Origin: JAIROC01 sp031553535
Lineage (GTDB): Bacteria; Bacteroidota; Bacteroidia; Bacteroidales; WCHB1-69
Direction of reading: 5' to 3'
NCBI GenBank assembly: GCA_031553535.1
Contig: JAVBLM010000032.1
Span: 1 to 64,000 of the forward strand
DNA length: 64,000 nt
Shown: positions 56,212 through 64,000 of the stretch, piece by piece
How the letters are laid out: each line of letters starts with the position of its first letter
Numbering within the stretch: position 1 is the stretch's first letter
Translations under genes and position numbers: made by a program
Notes under the pieces: model-generated
What the model saw: only the letters and a program-made list of their open reading frames with translations
The model's database searches: none
What the model was told of the DNA's origin: nothing

Positions 56212-57732
56212 TCAAATCAACTGCTTTATCTCCTCAATAATCTTTCTATCGTTAGAAAGACGGGTTATTTTAAATTGCCCTCCCAATTTTCCACGGGAAG
56301 CAAGCCAGGATACAAATGTTCCCTGAGGGATGGATTGCACAATGGGTCGTTGCAACAATATATTATCCGAACGCTTGGCTTCATAGTCCGAGTTAAGTTT
56401 CATCAACTCCTTATCCAGTATATCTACGAATAAATTCATATCCGAAGGCTTTTTCTTGAACTCTATCAACCATTCGTGAGTTGCCTTTGTATTCGATTCC
56501 AGGTAAACCGGTGCCGCCGTATATTCCGAAATAATAGCATTGGTCTGTTGACAAGCTACTTTGAGAGCTTTTTCGGCATTATCTACCATTAGTTCTTCAC
56601 CGAATGCGTTGATAAAATGCGTTGTTCGTCCGGTGATAATAATCCGGTAAGGATTACAAGAGGTAAATTGCACAACATCCCCTATCACATAACGCCACAA
56701 ACCGGCATTGGTAGAAATAACCATTACATAATTCACTCCCGTTTTTACTTCTTCCAAAGAGAGCGCATGTTGATTTTCCATCCCGAACTCGTGTAAAGGG
56801 ATAAACTCATAAAACACTCCATTGTTTAAAAACAACAACATATCTTCGGCATGTGTAACATCTTGTGCCGCAAAATATCCCTCACTGGCATTATATACCT
56901 GTTGATAATACATATTTTCATCAGGAATCAATGTTTTATATTGATCCACATAGGGTGTGAAGTTCACCCCACCATGCATGAAAAGCTCTAATTTCGGCCA
57001 AACTGCAGATAAGTTTTCCGCTTTTTCCAACTCCAATACTCTCCGGATAATCATCAGAATCCAGGAAGGAACTCCTGCCATCGAAGTAACATTTTGCTTC
57101 CTTGTATATTGAGCATACTCTTCCACTTTCTCATTCCAATCGCTCATCAAGGCAATCTCCTTGGATGGTGTTCTGAAAAAATGGCCCCATCGTGGAATAA
57201 AATTCAACAATATCGCCGATACATCTCCACAATAGGCTTTGCTGTTCATGTCAAAATTACGCCACGAGCCCGACAATGAAAGATATTTGCCTGTAAATAA
57301 CTTGGAATCAGGACGATTATTCAGGTACAAGGCAAACGTATCTTTTCCTCCTTTGTAATTACATTTTACCAAAGAGTCCCAACTTACCGGAATAAATTTA
57401 CTCTTGCTACCGCTCGTACCCGAAGATTTCGAAAACCAGGTTGTCTTTCCTTTCCACAATACATCTTTCTCTCCCATTATCATTCGTTCAATGTATGGAT
57501 ATAACGTATTGTAATCATTTACAGGGACCCTCTGCCGGAAAGTGTCGTATTGTTTTACCGTATTATAATCGTACTTTTTCCCGTAATCAGTTTTCGCAGC
57601 AGACTTTATCAAGTAATCAAAACATTGTTTCTGACAATCGATAGGATGTGACATTATCCGTCTCACACTTTTTTCATGTGCTGAAAAATAAGCTGTTGCG
57701 ATACGATTAATAATATGTATTCCACCTCCCAT
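56212..57732 (-). CDS. GH3-family acyl-adenylating enzyme
   Basis: The 506-aa protein belongs to the GH3 auxin-responsive family of adenylate-forming enzymes, which in plants join carboxylic acids (such as auxin) to amino acids. Bacteroidetes carry a conserved member of unknown substrate. The ATP-binding loop reads SKSSGTSGSKSKFIP (about 104-118); 'YNASEGYFAAQD' and VISTNAGLWRYVIGDVVQF match later core motifs, and INAFGEELMVDNAEKA is the hinge to the C-terminal lid. It lies 4 bp downstream of the arginase-like gene and 24 bp upstream of the nuclease gene, so they form one operon. Confidence 0.82.
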   Translation of the reverse strand: MGGGIHIINRIATAYFSAHEKSVRRIMSHPIDCQKQCFDYLIKSAAKTDYGKKYDYNTVKQYDTFRQRVPVNDYNTLYPYIERMIMGEKDVLWKGKTTWFSKSSGTSGSKSKFIPVSWDSLVKCNYKGGKDTFALYLNNRPDSKLFTGKYLSLSGSWRNFDMNSKAYCGDVSAILLNFIPRWGHFFRTPSKEIALMSDWNEKVEEYAQYTRKQNVTSMAGVPSWILMIIRRVLELEKAENLSAVWPKLELFMHGGVNFTPYVDQYKTLIPDENMYYQQVYNASEGYFAAQDVTHAEDMLLFLNNGVFYEFIPLHEFGMENQHALSLEEVKTGVNYVMVISTNAGLWRYVIGDVVQFTSCNPYRIIITGRTTHFINAFGEELMVDNAEKALKVACQQTNAIISEYTAAPVYLESNTKATHEWLIEFKKKPSDMNLFVDILDKELMKLNSDYEAKRSDNILLQRPIVQSIPQGTFVSWLASRGKLGGQFKITRLSNDRKIIEEIKQLI

Positions 57733-57736
57733 TCTC

Positions 57737-58915
57737 TTATGTCTTTATTTTTTTATAAGTTTGTAGCCATCGCTCAGGAATTTCATTTGTACAAGCAATC
57801 TCATAATCTTTTAATGAGCAAGGGACAATATAATGCCTGCTGTATTTCGAAGATTCCGCATTGTCGATAGGAATCTCCATCCACCATAGCCCACTGTCCT
57901 TGCTCTTATAAAATACTATTTCGTATGCGTTTTCATGTAATGAAACAAAATATTTATAAAAATTGTTCTTCGCAAAATTTGGTGTATCGTGAGTCCGGAT
58001 AGAGACACCATCAATAAAATACCATATTATCTCTGCAATAAGCATACCACTTTGATCCGCAATATCACAAGTAGGATTATATTCATATATACCAAAAGAA
58101 GACAATTTATCGCTTACACCAGCCAATTGTACCATTTTACAGATTTCGTCGCCAAAAAATCCATTAGGAGAAACATTCTGGCATCCGGGTGAATCTGAGA
58201 ACCGGATGGCGGCTATATCCAAAGACAACATATCTGCATTACGGATAATCGGTTCACATTCTATCAAATCCATACGCGCCAACCCCAAACGATGTGTGTC
58301 AAATAATAGATTGTGCATCAAATCTATTTCTGCAGGATCTACCAAATAGGTTTGATAACCTATATTACTGTAATTAAACAAAAAATTAGGTTGCCTTAAT
58401 ATAATCTTGTTAACATATGCATTGGAACGTAAAGGAGTATCTTCCCTTCCGATATCAAATTTCGGATCGATAGAAACAATATTCGTAACACGATTTAGTT
58501 TTTCATATGCAAGGTAATTGGCATAGGTAATATCCTGGCTTCCTCCCAAAACAATCGGAATAATATCATCGGCTATCAAATCAGCCATGATTTCACTTAA
58601 AGCAGTATAGGTATCTGTAGGTTGTTTTCCTATCTTCAAATTTCCCAAATCGGCAATTTGAGGCATCCCTTGTTGGTAATATAACTGAAAAAAACAGCGA
58701 CGTATAACATCCGGCGCAAGTGAACAACCCTTATTATCATACGCATTCCTATCTTCCTCCACTCCAATAAGGGCAATCTTAATACCATTCAAATCCGGAA
58801 AATCCCCAACAGTATGCAAATTTATTTTGCTTCCCATCTTATGCCCGGATGTATCTTCAAAAGAATCTAAGATATCTTGGCTGATGGGATTAAAAAATAA
58901 TTCTATATTTGTCAT
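57737..58915 (-). CDS. Arginase/formimidoylglutamase-fold protein with degenerate metal site
   Basis: The 392-aa protein has the ureohydrolase fold: IALIGVEEDRNAYDNKGC near the start, IVLGGSQDITYANY in place of GGDHS, SIDPKFDIG in place of DAHxD, and MLSLDIAAIRFSD in place of SxDxDxxDP. Of the six residues that normally bind two Mn2+, the three lost are His (Gln127), the His of DAHxD (Lys152) and the second Asp of SxDxD (Ala235); Asp150, Asp154 and Asp233 remain. It may therefore be non-catalytic or use another mechanism. It heads an operon with GH3 and a nuclease gene. Similar degenerate members are, from memory, common in Bacteroidales. Confidence 0.75.
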   Translation of the reverse strand: MTNIELFFNPISQDILDSFEDTSGHKMGSKINLHTVGDFPDLNGIKIALIGVEEDRNAYDNKGCSLAPDVIRRCFFQLYYQQGMPQIADLGNLKIGKQPTDTYTALSEIMADLIADDIIPIVLGGSQDITYANYLAYEKLNRVTNIVSIDPKFDIGREDTPLRSNAYVNKIILRQPNFLFNYSNIGYQTYLVDPAEIDLMHNLLFDTHRLGLARMDLIECEPIIRNADMLSLDIAAIRFSDSPGCQNVSPNGFFGDEICKMVQLAGVSDKLSSFGIYEYNPTCDIADQSGMLIAEIIWYFIDGVSIRTHDTPNFAKNNFYKYFVSLHENAYEIVFYKSKDSGLWWMEIPIDNAESSKYSRHYIVPCSLKDYEIACTNEIPERWLQTYKKIKT

Positions 58916-58937
58916 TAAAAATAAATATTTATCTTAA

Positions 58938-58985
58938 TTACAGAAGTTGCCGAAATAGTGGTTCACGGTTAGTTGTAAAATGGTT
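58938..58985 (+). repeat. Diverged copy of the dispersed inverted-repeat end
   Basis: TTACAGAAGTTGCC, then GAAATAGTGGTTCACGGTTAG, follows the end sequence of the 104-bp arm at 41300 (ACAGAAGTTAC... GAAATAGTGGTTAACTGTTAG) with the middle shortened. It occupies the gap between the topA stop and the arginase-like gene. Confidence 0.55.
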
Positions 58986-59004
58986 AAATCAATTAATCAT
59001 TATT

Positions 59005-61515
59005 TTATTTTTTCTTTGTAGTTTTCTTTTTTGACTTCTCCTTACTACTGCCTTGTTTAATAATCTCCAAAGATTCCCGGTAAGTTAATTCTTTCGGATT
59101 TTTTTCTTTCGGAATTCTATAATTCTCTTTCCCATCCGTAAGATAAGGCCCGTATTTTCCTTTGAGTATTCTTATATCGGGATCTTCGCCAAATACTTTG
59201 ATCGTATTCTTTTCTTCTGCTTTTTGAATAAAATCCAAAGCTTCATTCAATGAAATTTCCTTTATATTAGTCTCTACCGGTAAAGAATAAAAACGTTTAT
59301 TATACGACACATAAGGACCATATCTGCCCACCGCAACCAAAACATCTATATCATTGTATTCCCCTAAAAGGATAGGAGCCTTTTCTGCGTCATTCTCTTT
59401 CTTCTGGTCAATAATTTCCAGACAACGCTCCACAGATATTGTTAATAAATCCTCTGTCTTGGGAAGCGAATAGAATTTCCCTTCATAACGAACATATGGA
59501 CCGAATCTACCGATATTTACCACTAACTCTTCCCCTTCATGGGTTCCTACCGTACGTGGTAACTTAAATAAATCCAATGCCTCTTCCAACGTTATCGTCT
59601 CAATACTCTGTTTGGGCAACAACTTTGCAAAATGAAGCTTATCTTCCCCGTGTGTTTCTCCTATTTGAACCACAGGGCCAAACCTGGCAAGTTTTACATA
59701 TATATTTTTTTTCGATGCCGGATCCACACCCAACAATCGCTCTCCACTTGCCCGTTCGGATGTCTCCATCGTTATTTCTACAGTCTGATGGAATTTTGCA
59801 TAAAAATCCCGGATCATATCTTCCCACTTTTGATTTCCATCCGCAATATCATCAAATTGTTTCTCCACCTGGGCAGTAAAATTATAATTCATGATGTTTT
59901 CAAAATGGGCAATCAGAAAATCATTCACTATCACACCGATATCTGTAGGATACAGTTTTCCTTTTTCGTAACCGACTTTCTCTTTTTTCGTGCTTTGGGT
60001 AATTTTATCTTTCTTTAAAACAAACACATTATACTTGCGTTCAAAACCTTCCTTCTCTCCTTTTAGAACATATTCTCGTTTTTGAATCGTCGAAATAGTA
60101 GGAGCATACGTAGAAGGCCTGCCTATCCCCAATTCTTCCAGCTTCCGTACCAAGCTCGCTTCCGTATAACGATAAGGCTGCTGTGAAAATTTCTCTATGG
60201 CTTCTATTTGCTCCATCGTCAGGTTCATCCCTTGCTTGATTGGAGGAAGTTCTCCTGCTCCTTCTTCATTCCCATCCTCATCATCGCGGGATTCAAGATA
60301 TACTTTTAAAAAACCGTCAAATAAGAGAACTTCTCCCACTGTGGCAAACTTCTCCTTGGTAGTTGATACATCAATAGACACTGTTGTTTTTTCAAACTTC
60401 GCATCACTCATCTGGGAAGCAATAGTTCGTTTCCAGATCAATTCATATAGCCGCTTTTGAGCATTATCTCCGGTATCAATTGTATGTTGGCTCATATAGG
60501 AAGGACGTATCGCCTCGTGGGCTTCCTGTGCTCCTTTAGTCTTGGTAGTATATTTACGTGTTGTAGAATATTCTGTTCCGTAATGTTGACTGATTTCTTT
60601 TTTTGCATCAGCTAATGCCAAGTCCGACAAGTTTACCGAATCAGTACGCATATATGTAATATATCCTGATTCATATAACTGTTGTGCCACAGTCATTGTT
60701 TTAGACACCGAGAATCCCAGTTTCCGTGAAGCTTCCTGTTGCAGGGTAGAAGTAGTAAAAGGAGCAGACGGTGATTTTTTCACCGGGTGTTTTTCCACAC
60801 TGTCTACTGTAAACTTGGCATCTATACATTTCTCCAGAAAACTATTTGCTTCCTGTTTTGTCTTAAAACGGGTATCCAGTTCAGCCTGAATAGTAAACGG
60901 CTTGCCTTTCTCATCTTCAACTATAAATCCAGCTATCACACGGTATGCCGATACCGATTTAAATTCCCGGATTTCCTTTTCGCGTTCGACAATCAATCGT
61001 ACCGCTACCGACTGAACACGTCCTGCAGAAAGTGCCGGTTTAATTTTCTTCCATAACACCGGTGAAAGTTCAAACCCTACCAGCCGGTCTAACACACGAC
61101 GAGCCTGTTGGGCATCCACCAAATTAATATCCAAATCCCTTGGATTTTCTATCGCATGTATAATAGAAGGTTTGGTTATTTCGTGAAAAGCAATACGTCT
61201 TGTTTTATCTTCAGGTAAACGGAGCACTTCCTTCAAATGCCAGGAAATGGCTTCCCCTTCCCGGTCCTCATCCGTTGCAAGCCAAACCAAATCAGCTTTC
61301 TTAACCTCTTGTTTTAATTCATTTATTATTTTAACTTTCCCGGGAAGTATTTCATATAACGGAGTAAAATCGTGTTCGATATCTATCCCCAGCTTCTTTT
61401 CAGGCAGATCACGAACATGCCCCATACTGGACTTTACCGTGTAATCTTTACCTAAAAATTTTTCAATTGTTTTTGCTTTTGCCGGAGATTCTACGATTAC
61501 TAAATTCTTACTCAT
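59005..61515 (-). CDS. topA: DNA topoisomerase I
   Basis: This type IA topoisomerase relaxes negative supercoils. At 836 aa it carries the N-terminal TOPRIM domain (IVESPAKAKTIEKFLG; 'DEDREGEAISWHLKE' near 80), the strand-passage core with the active Tyr in ITYMRTDSVNLSD (about residue 291), and GIGRPSTYAPTISTIQ. The C-terminus has no Cys4 zinc fingers but has three or four repeats with RxGPYV or RYGPYV and FYSLP, then a Lys-rich tail (KEKSKKKTTKKK). This matches the Bacteroidetes form. The start at 61515 gives the usual MSKNLVIVESPAK and lies 34 bp after the -7 box. Confidence 0.96.
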   Translation of the reverse strand: MSKNLVIVESPAKAKTIEKFLGKDYTVKSSMGHVRDLPEKKLGIDIEHDFTPLYEILPGKVKIINELKQEVKKADLVWLATDEDREGEAISWHLKEVLRLPEDKTRRIAFHEITKPSIIHAIENPRDLDINLVDAQQARRVLDRLVGFELSPVLWKKIKPALSAGRVQSVAVRLIVEREKEIREFKSVSAYRVIAGFIVEDEKGKPFTIQAELDTRFKTKQEANSFLEKCIDAKFTVDSVEKHPVKKSPSAPFTTSTLQQEASRKLGFSVSKTMTVAQQLYESGYITYMRTDSVNLSDLALADAKKEISQHYGTEYSTTRKYTTKTKGAQEAHEAIRPSYMSQHTIDTGDNAQKRLYELIWKRTIASQMSDAKFEKTTVSIDVSTTKEKFATVGEVLLFDGFLKVYLESRDDEDGNEEGAGELPPIKQGMNLTMEQIEAIEKFSQQPYRYTEASLVRKLEELGIGRPSTYAPTISTIQKREYVLKGEKEGFERKYNVFVLKKDKITQSTKKEKVGYEKGKLYPTDIGVIVNDFLIAHFENIMNYNFTAQVEKQFDDIADGNQKWEDMIRDFYAKFHQTVEITMETSERASGERLLGVDPASKKNIYVKLARFGPVVQIGETHGEDKLHFAKLLPKQSIETITLEEALDLFKLPRTVGTHEGEELVVNIGRFGPYVRYEGKFYSLPKTEDLLTISVERCLEIIDQKKENDAEKAPILLGEYNDIDVLVAVGRYGPYVSYNKRFYSLPVETNIKEISLNEALDFIQKAEEKNTIKVFGEDPDIRILKGKYGPYLTDGKENYRIPKEKNPKELTYRESLEIIKQGSSKEKSKKKTTKKK

Positions 61516-61549
61516 ATATTATGCTTTTCCCTTAATCAAAAATAATTTG

Positions 61550-61557
61550 CAAAGATA
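61550..61557 (-). promoter_or_regulatory. Predicted topA promoter -7 box
   Basis: TATCTTTG on the minus strand lies 34 bp upstream of the topA ATG, in the 173-bp gap after the dehydrogenase gene. Confidence 0.5.
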
Positions 61558-61688
61558 AGATTTTGTTTTTTATAATCCATAATTATCGACTTTTTTTATG
61601 AAATCCATATAATAGCAATAAAAATAAAAAATGATACAGGTGTCATTACCAGCAATTTGGATAATAATTTATTTCTACATCTTTCTTC

Positions 61689-63302
61689 CTACAAAATAAA
61701 ATCCGTATTCAAAAAGTTCGATTTATCTTCCTTAATAATATCTGTTATGATTTTTTTATTCGTATCATTCTCCTTAGCCGCCACTAATGTTCGGATGGAG
61801 AACACCCGTAATGCATCTGAAGTGGATAGCGTTCCTTCAGCAGAATCTTTTCTTCCTGTAAAAGGAAAGTTGTCGGGCCCCCGTTGGCACTGTGAGTTAA
61901 TATTTACCCTGCAAACCTGGTTGACAAATGTATCTATTAAAGTTGCTATTCTTTCGGGATCTTTCCCAAAAATACTTGCCTGTTGTCCATAATTGGAATC
62001 GAGAACATAATTTAACGGTTCATCAAGATCTTTATAACTTATTACGGGAATAACAGGGCCAAATTGTTCTTCCTTAAAAATCCGCATCTTTTCATTCACA
62101 TTATACAAAATAGCCGGGAAAAAGAATGATTTATTTGTCCTCCCTCCACTTGGATTAACTACTCTTGCCCCATGAGATACAGCATCCTCAATAAGCTCTG
62201 TTAAATACTGAGGCTTTGATGCCTCCGGAAGCGGTGTTATTACTACATTCTCTTCCCACGGCATTCCTGTTTTTAGTTTTTCCACTTCTTCAGATAACCT
62301 CCCTAGGAATTCTTCTGCTATATCCTGATGAACATAAATGATTTTAATTGCGGTACATCGTTGACCATTAAAGGATAAAGAACCTAAAATACATTCTTTC
62401 ACGGCATTATCCAGATCCGCATCTTTTAAAATAATAGCCGGGTTTTTCGCATCCAAACCCAATATACACCTTAGCCTATGTGGTTTAGGGTGTTCTTTTT
62501 TCAGTATTCCAGCCACCTTACTGGAACCGATAAAAGCCAGAACATCTATCTTACCGGATTCCATAACGGGGGTAATAACATGAGAACCTTTTCCATATAC
62601 CGTATTGATAACACCTTTAGGAAAGGCCTCTTGAAAAGCCTTCAATAATGGAGAATGTAACAAAACTCCTAACTTGGGAGGCTTAAACAAAACCGTATTC
62701 CCCATAATCAATGCGGGAATTAAGGTTGTAAATGTCTCGTTTAACGGATAATTGTATGGCCCCATACACAATACCACTCCCAAAGGCGCCCTTCGGATTT
62801 GGGCAATAATCCCCTGTGAAATTGTAAAGCGGGAAGAATCCCTGTCAAGGGTTTTTAATGCTTCAATGGTGCCGTTAATATAGTCTACTGTCCGGTCGAA
62901 CTCCTTGATCGAATCGGCATAACTTTTTCCAATCTCCCACATGAGCAATTTGACAACATTATCTCGTTGCTCTTGCATTAACAAGACAAATTTCTTTATA
63001 CAGGCAATCCTGCCTTCCACTGTCATTGTCGGCCAAAGCCCTTTCCCATTGTTATAGGCCTCAACGGCAGCATCCAATGCTTCCATTGCCTCATCAACCC
63101 CTACAAGGGGATAAGAACCCAAATAATTCGAGAATGTATCCCCCGTACGGAAATATACCGGCGAAAAAACTTCGTTATATTCTCCATGCCATTTGCGTAA
63201 TTCCCCATTGACAAGATATTCCGACTGAACAACAGGAATATCAATGGTAAACTTAGCTGGAATTTCATCTCTGTCTATAAATATATTTTCTAATTTATTC
63301 AT
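61689..63302 (-). CDS. gapN: NADP-dependent glyceraldehyde-3-phosphate dehydrogenase (GapN-type ALDH)
   Basis: The 537-aa aldehyde dehydrogenase closely resembles non-phosphorylating GapN, which oxidises glyceraldehyde 3-phosphate directly to 3-phosphoglycerate while making NADPH. Signature parts are LGVVLCMGPYNYPLNE, the Rossmann IGSSKVAGILKKEHPKP, SFNGQRCTAIK with the catalytic Cys (about residue 313), EEQFGPVIPV, and the highly specific C-terminal NINSQCQRGPDNFPFTGRK and AEGTLSTSDALRVFSIRT. The usual ELGGK motif reads ILGLDAKNPAI, so the expected general-base Glu is not at its ordinary place. A further 30 or so C-terminal residues extend past the family core. It probably stands alone. Confidence 0.86.
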   Translation of the reverse strand: MNKLENIFIDRDEIPAKFTIDIPVVQSEYLVNGELRKWHGEYNEVFSPVYFRTGDTFSNYLGSYPLVGVDEAMEALDAAVEAYNNGKGLWPTMTVEGRIACIKKFVLLMQEQRDNVVKLLMWEIGKSYADSIKEFDRTVDYINGTIEALKTLDRDSSRFTISQGIIAQIRRAPLGVVLCMGPYNYPLNETFTTLIPALIMGNTVLFKPPKLGVLLHSPLLKAFQEAFPKGVINTVYGKGSHVITPVMESGKIDVLAFIGSSKVAGILKKEHPKPHRLRCILGLDAKNPAIILKDADLDNAVKECILGSLSFNGQRCTAIKIIYVHQDIAEEFLGRLSEEVEKLKTGMPWEENVVITPLPEASKPQYLTELIEDAVSHGARVVNPSGGRTNKSFFFPAILYNVNEKMRIFKEEQFGPVIPVISYKDLDEPLNYVLDSNYGQQASIFGKDPERIATLIDTFVNQVCRVNINSQCQRGPDNFPFTGRKDSAEGTLSTSDALRVFSIRTLVAAKENDTNKKIITDIIKEDKSNFLNTDFIL

Positions 63303-63341
63303 AAGTCATTATTTTAAAATCAAAGTTGTCAAAAGTTTATC

Positions 63342-63410
63342 TAGGGATTGCTTCGTTCCTCGCAATGACGCTTTTTTTTCACGTCATTGCGAGGAACGAA
63401 GCAATCCCTA
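63342..63410. repeat. Perfect 29-bp palindrome (REP-like hairpin)
   Basis: The segments 63342-63370 and 63382-63410 are exact reverse complements (start TAGGGATTGCTTCGTTCC, inner end AATGACG) with an 11-bp T-rich centre. The sequence type (CGTCATTGCGAGGAACGAAG) is a well-known dispersed palindrome in many bacteria. It sits between the transporter and the dehydrogenase gene and could end or stabilise transcripts on the minus strand. Confidence 0.8.
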
Positions 63411-63437
63411 ATTCAAAATTAATACTGTTACTTAAAA

Positions 63438-64000
63438 TCATATATTATTACTATCTTTATCACAAGGTAAACAATGTTCTCCTTTATTTTCAAACTCTAT
63501 TGTGGTATGTTCTATTCCTTCCCTTTCCATTAAAGTTTTAATTTGTTCTTTAACCGGTACCAGTTCTTCCAAAGAATTATTCCTTGCTCCCATAACAACA
63601 TGCATACTTGCAATATTATATTGACTATCCAAACTCCATACATGTAAATCATGTACAGATTCTACGACAGGAACACTTTCTATCTTCTGTTTTAATTCGC
63701 CTATATTCATATCGGAAGGAACCCCTTGCAATAATACTTTGAGTGTAATTTTTAAATTACGAACCACATTATACAATATAAAAATTGCAATTCCTATCGA
63801 TAATAATGGATCCAGGATAGGAACATTAACAAATAGCATTACGATACTAACAATCAACACAGCAATCCAACCCAGAACATCTTCCAAAAGATGTAAAGAA
63901 ACCACACGCTCATTAACTCCTCTTCCCTTTCGAGTACGTAATACTGCTATCCCATTTATAACAACTCCTAAAATAGCCAATATGAGCATTCCCTCCACTT
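63438..64000 (-). CDS. Cation diffusion facilitator transporter, C-terminal part
   Basis: The frame is open to the edge of the window, so the N-terminal helices lie outside; the GTG at 63998 is not the true start. The visible 187 residues contain membrane helices with HLLEDVLGWIAVLIVS, where His and Asp of HxxxD form part of the transport site of CDF metal exporters, then the cytosolic C-terminal domain ('VESVHDLHVWSLDSQYN' and 'IEHTTIEFENKGEHCLPC'). CDF proteins export zinc, cobalt or iron(II); HLHVWSL-type C-termini and a final CxxC suggest zinc, but this is not proof. Confidence 0.88.
   Translation of the reverse strand, partial: VEGMLILAILGVVINGIAVLRTRKGRGVNERVVSLHLLEDVLGWIAVLIVSIVMLFVNVPILDPLLSIGIAIFILYNVVRNLKITLKVLLQGVPSDMNIGELKQKIESVPVVESVHDLHVWSLDSQYNIASMHVVMGARNNSLEELVPVKEQIKTLMEREGIEHTTIEFENKGEHCLPCDKDSNNI

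Noticed and set aside
61657..61992. Plus-strand 111-codon frame at the end of the GapN gene
   Set aside because: Antisense to the conserved GapN C-terminus; no support.

Overview
The window looks like the chromosome of a Bacteroidales bacterium (Dysgonomonas/Proteiniphilum/Parabacteroides-like; species not identifiable from sequence alone). Three things point there: promoters with the Bacteroidetes -7 box TAnnTTTG and few Shine-Dalgarno sites; type IX secretion (T9SS) sorting domains of both type A and type B; and Bacteroidetes-specific conjugation (TraO, TraQ/DUF3872) and IntDOT-like integrase families.

Region 1 (1 to about 15.6 kb) is one end of an integrative conjugative element (ICE). 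It starts inside traO and continues with two tandem lipoproteins, each made of three TraQ/DUF3872-like repeats. Next come a T9SS-sorted LamG-like surface protein, a giant SpvB/FG-GAP/Rhs protein (2976 aa) with a foreign-looking C-terminal tip, and an exported small protein overlapping it by 4 bp that is the likely immunity protein. An IntDOT-type tyrosine recombinase on the opposite strand closes the element. This surface/toxin cargo between transfer genes and integrase is the most interesting system here.

Region 2 (15.7-34 kb) is chromosomal: urocanate hydratase, a BamE-like lipoprotein, threonine aldolase with an overlapping uracil-DNA-glycosylase-fold gene, then an ileS / VWA membrane protein / flippase run, and a TolC-EmrA-EmrB-type efflux operon. 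Region 3 (34-46.7 kb) has gltX and two giant paralogous PKD-repeat proteins with type B T9SS domains. Between the paralogs lies an 873-bp block bounded by near-perfect 104-bp inverted repeats and carrying nine 42-bp GC-rich tandem repeats.

Region 4 (46.7-64 kb) holds an orphan transketolase C-terminal subunit, a FadL-like porin, a Tyr/Ser-rich lipoprotein, proS, exodeoxyribonuclease III, a frameshifted small membrane protein gene, a small beta-barrel protein, an operon of arginase-like / GH3 / Cas4-like nuclease genes, topA, a GapN-type dehydrogenase and the end of a cation-efflux gene.

The intergenic DNA is unusually structured: four minisatellites of unrelated sequence (periods about 22, 42, 42 and 43 bp), a dispersed short repeat (core ACAGAAGTTACACAAGTTA) at many gene borders, and several palindromic REP-like hairpins. 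No tRNA, rRNA, CRISPR array or transposase gene was recognised.
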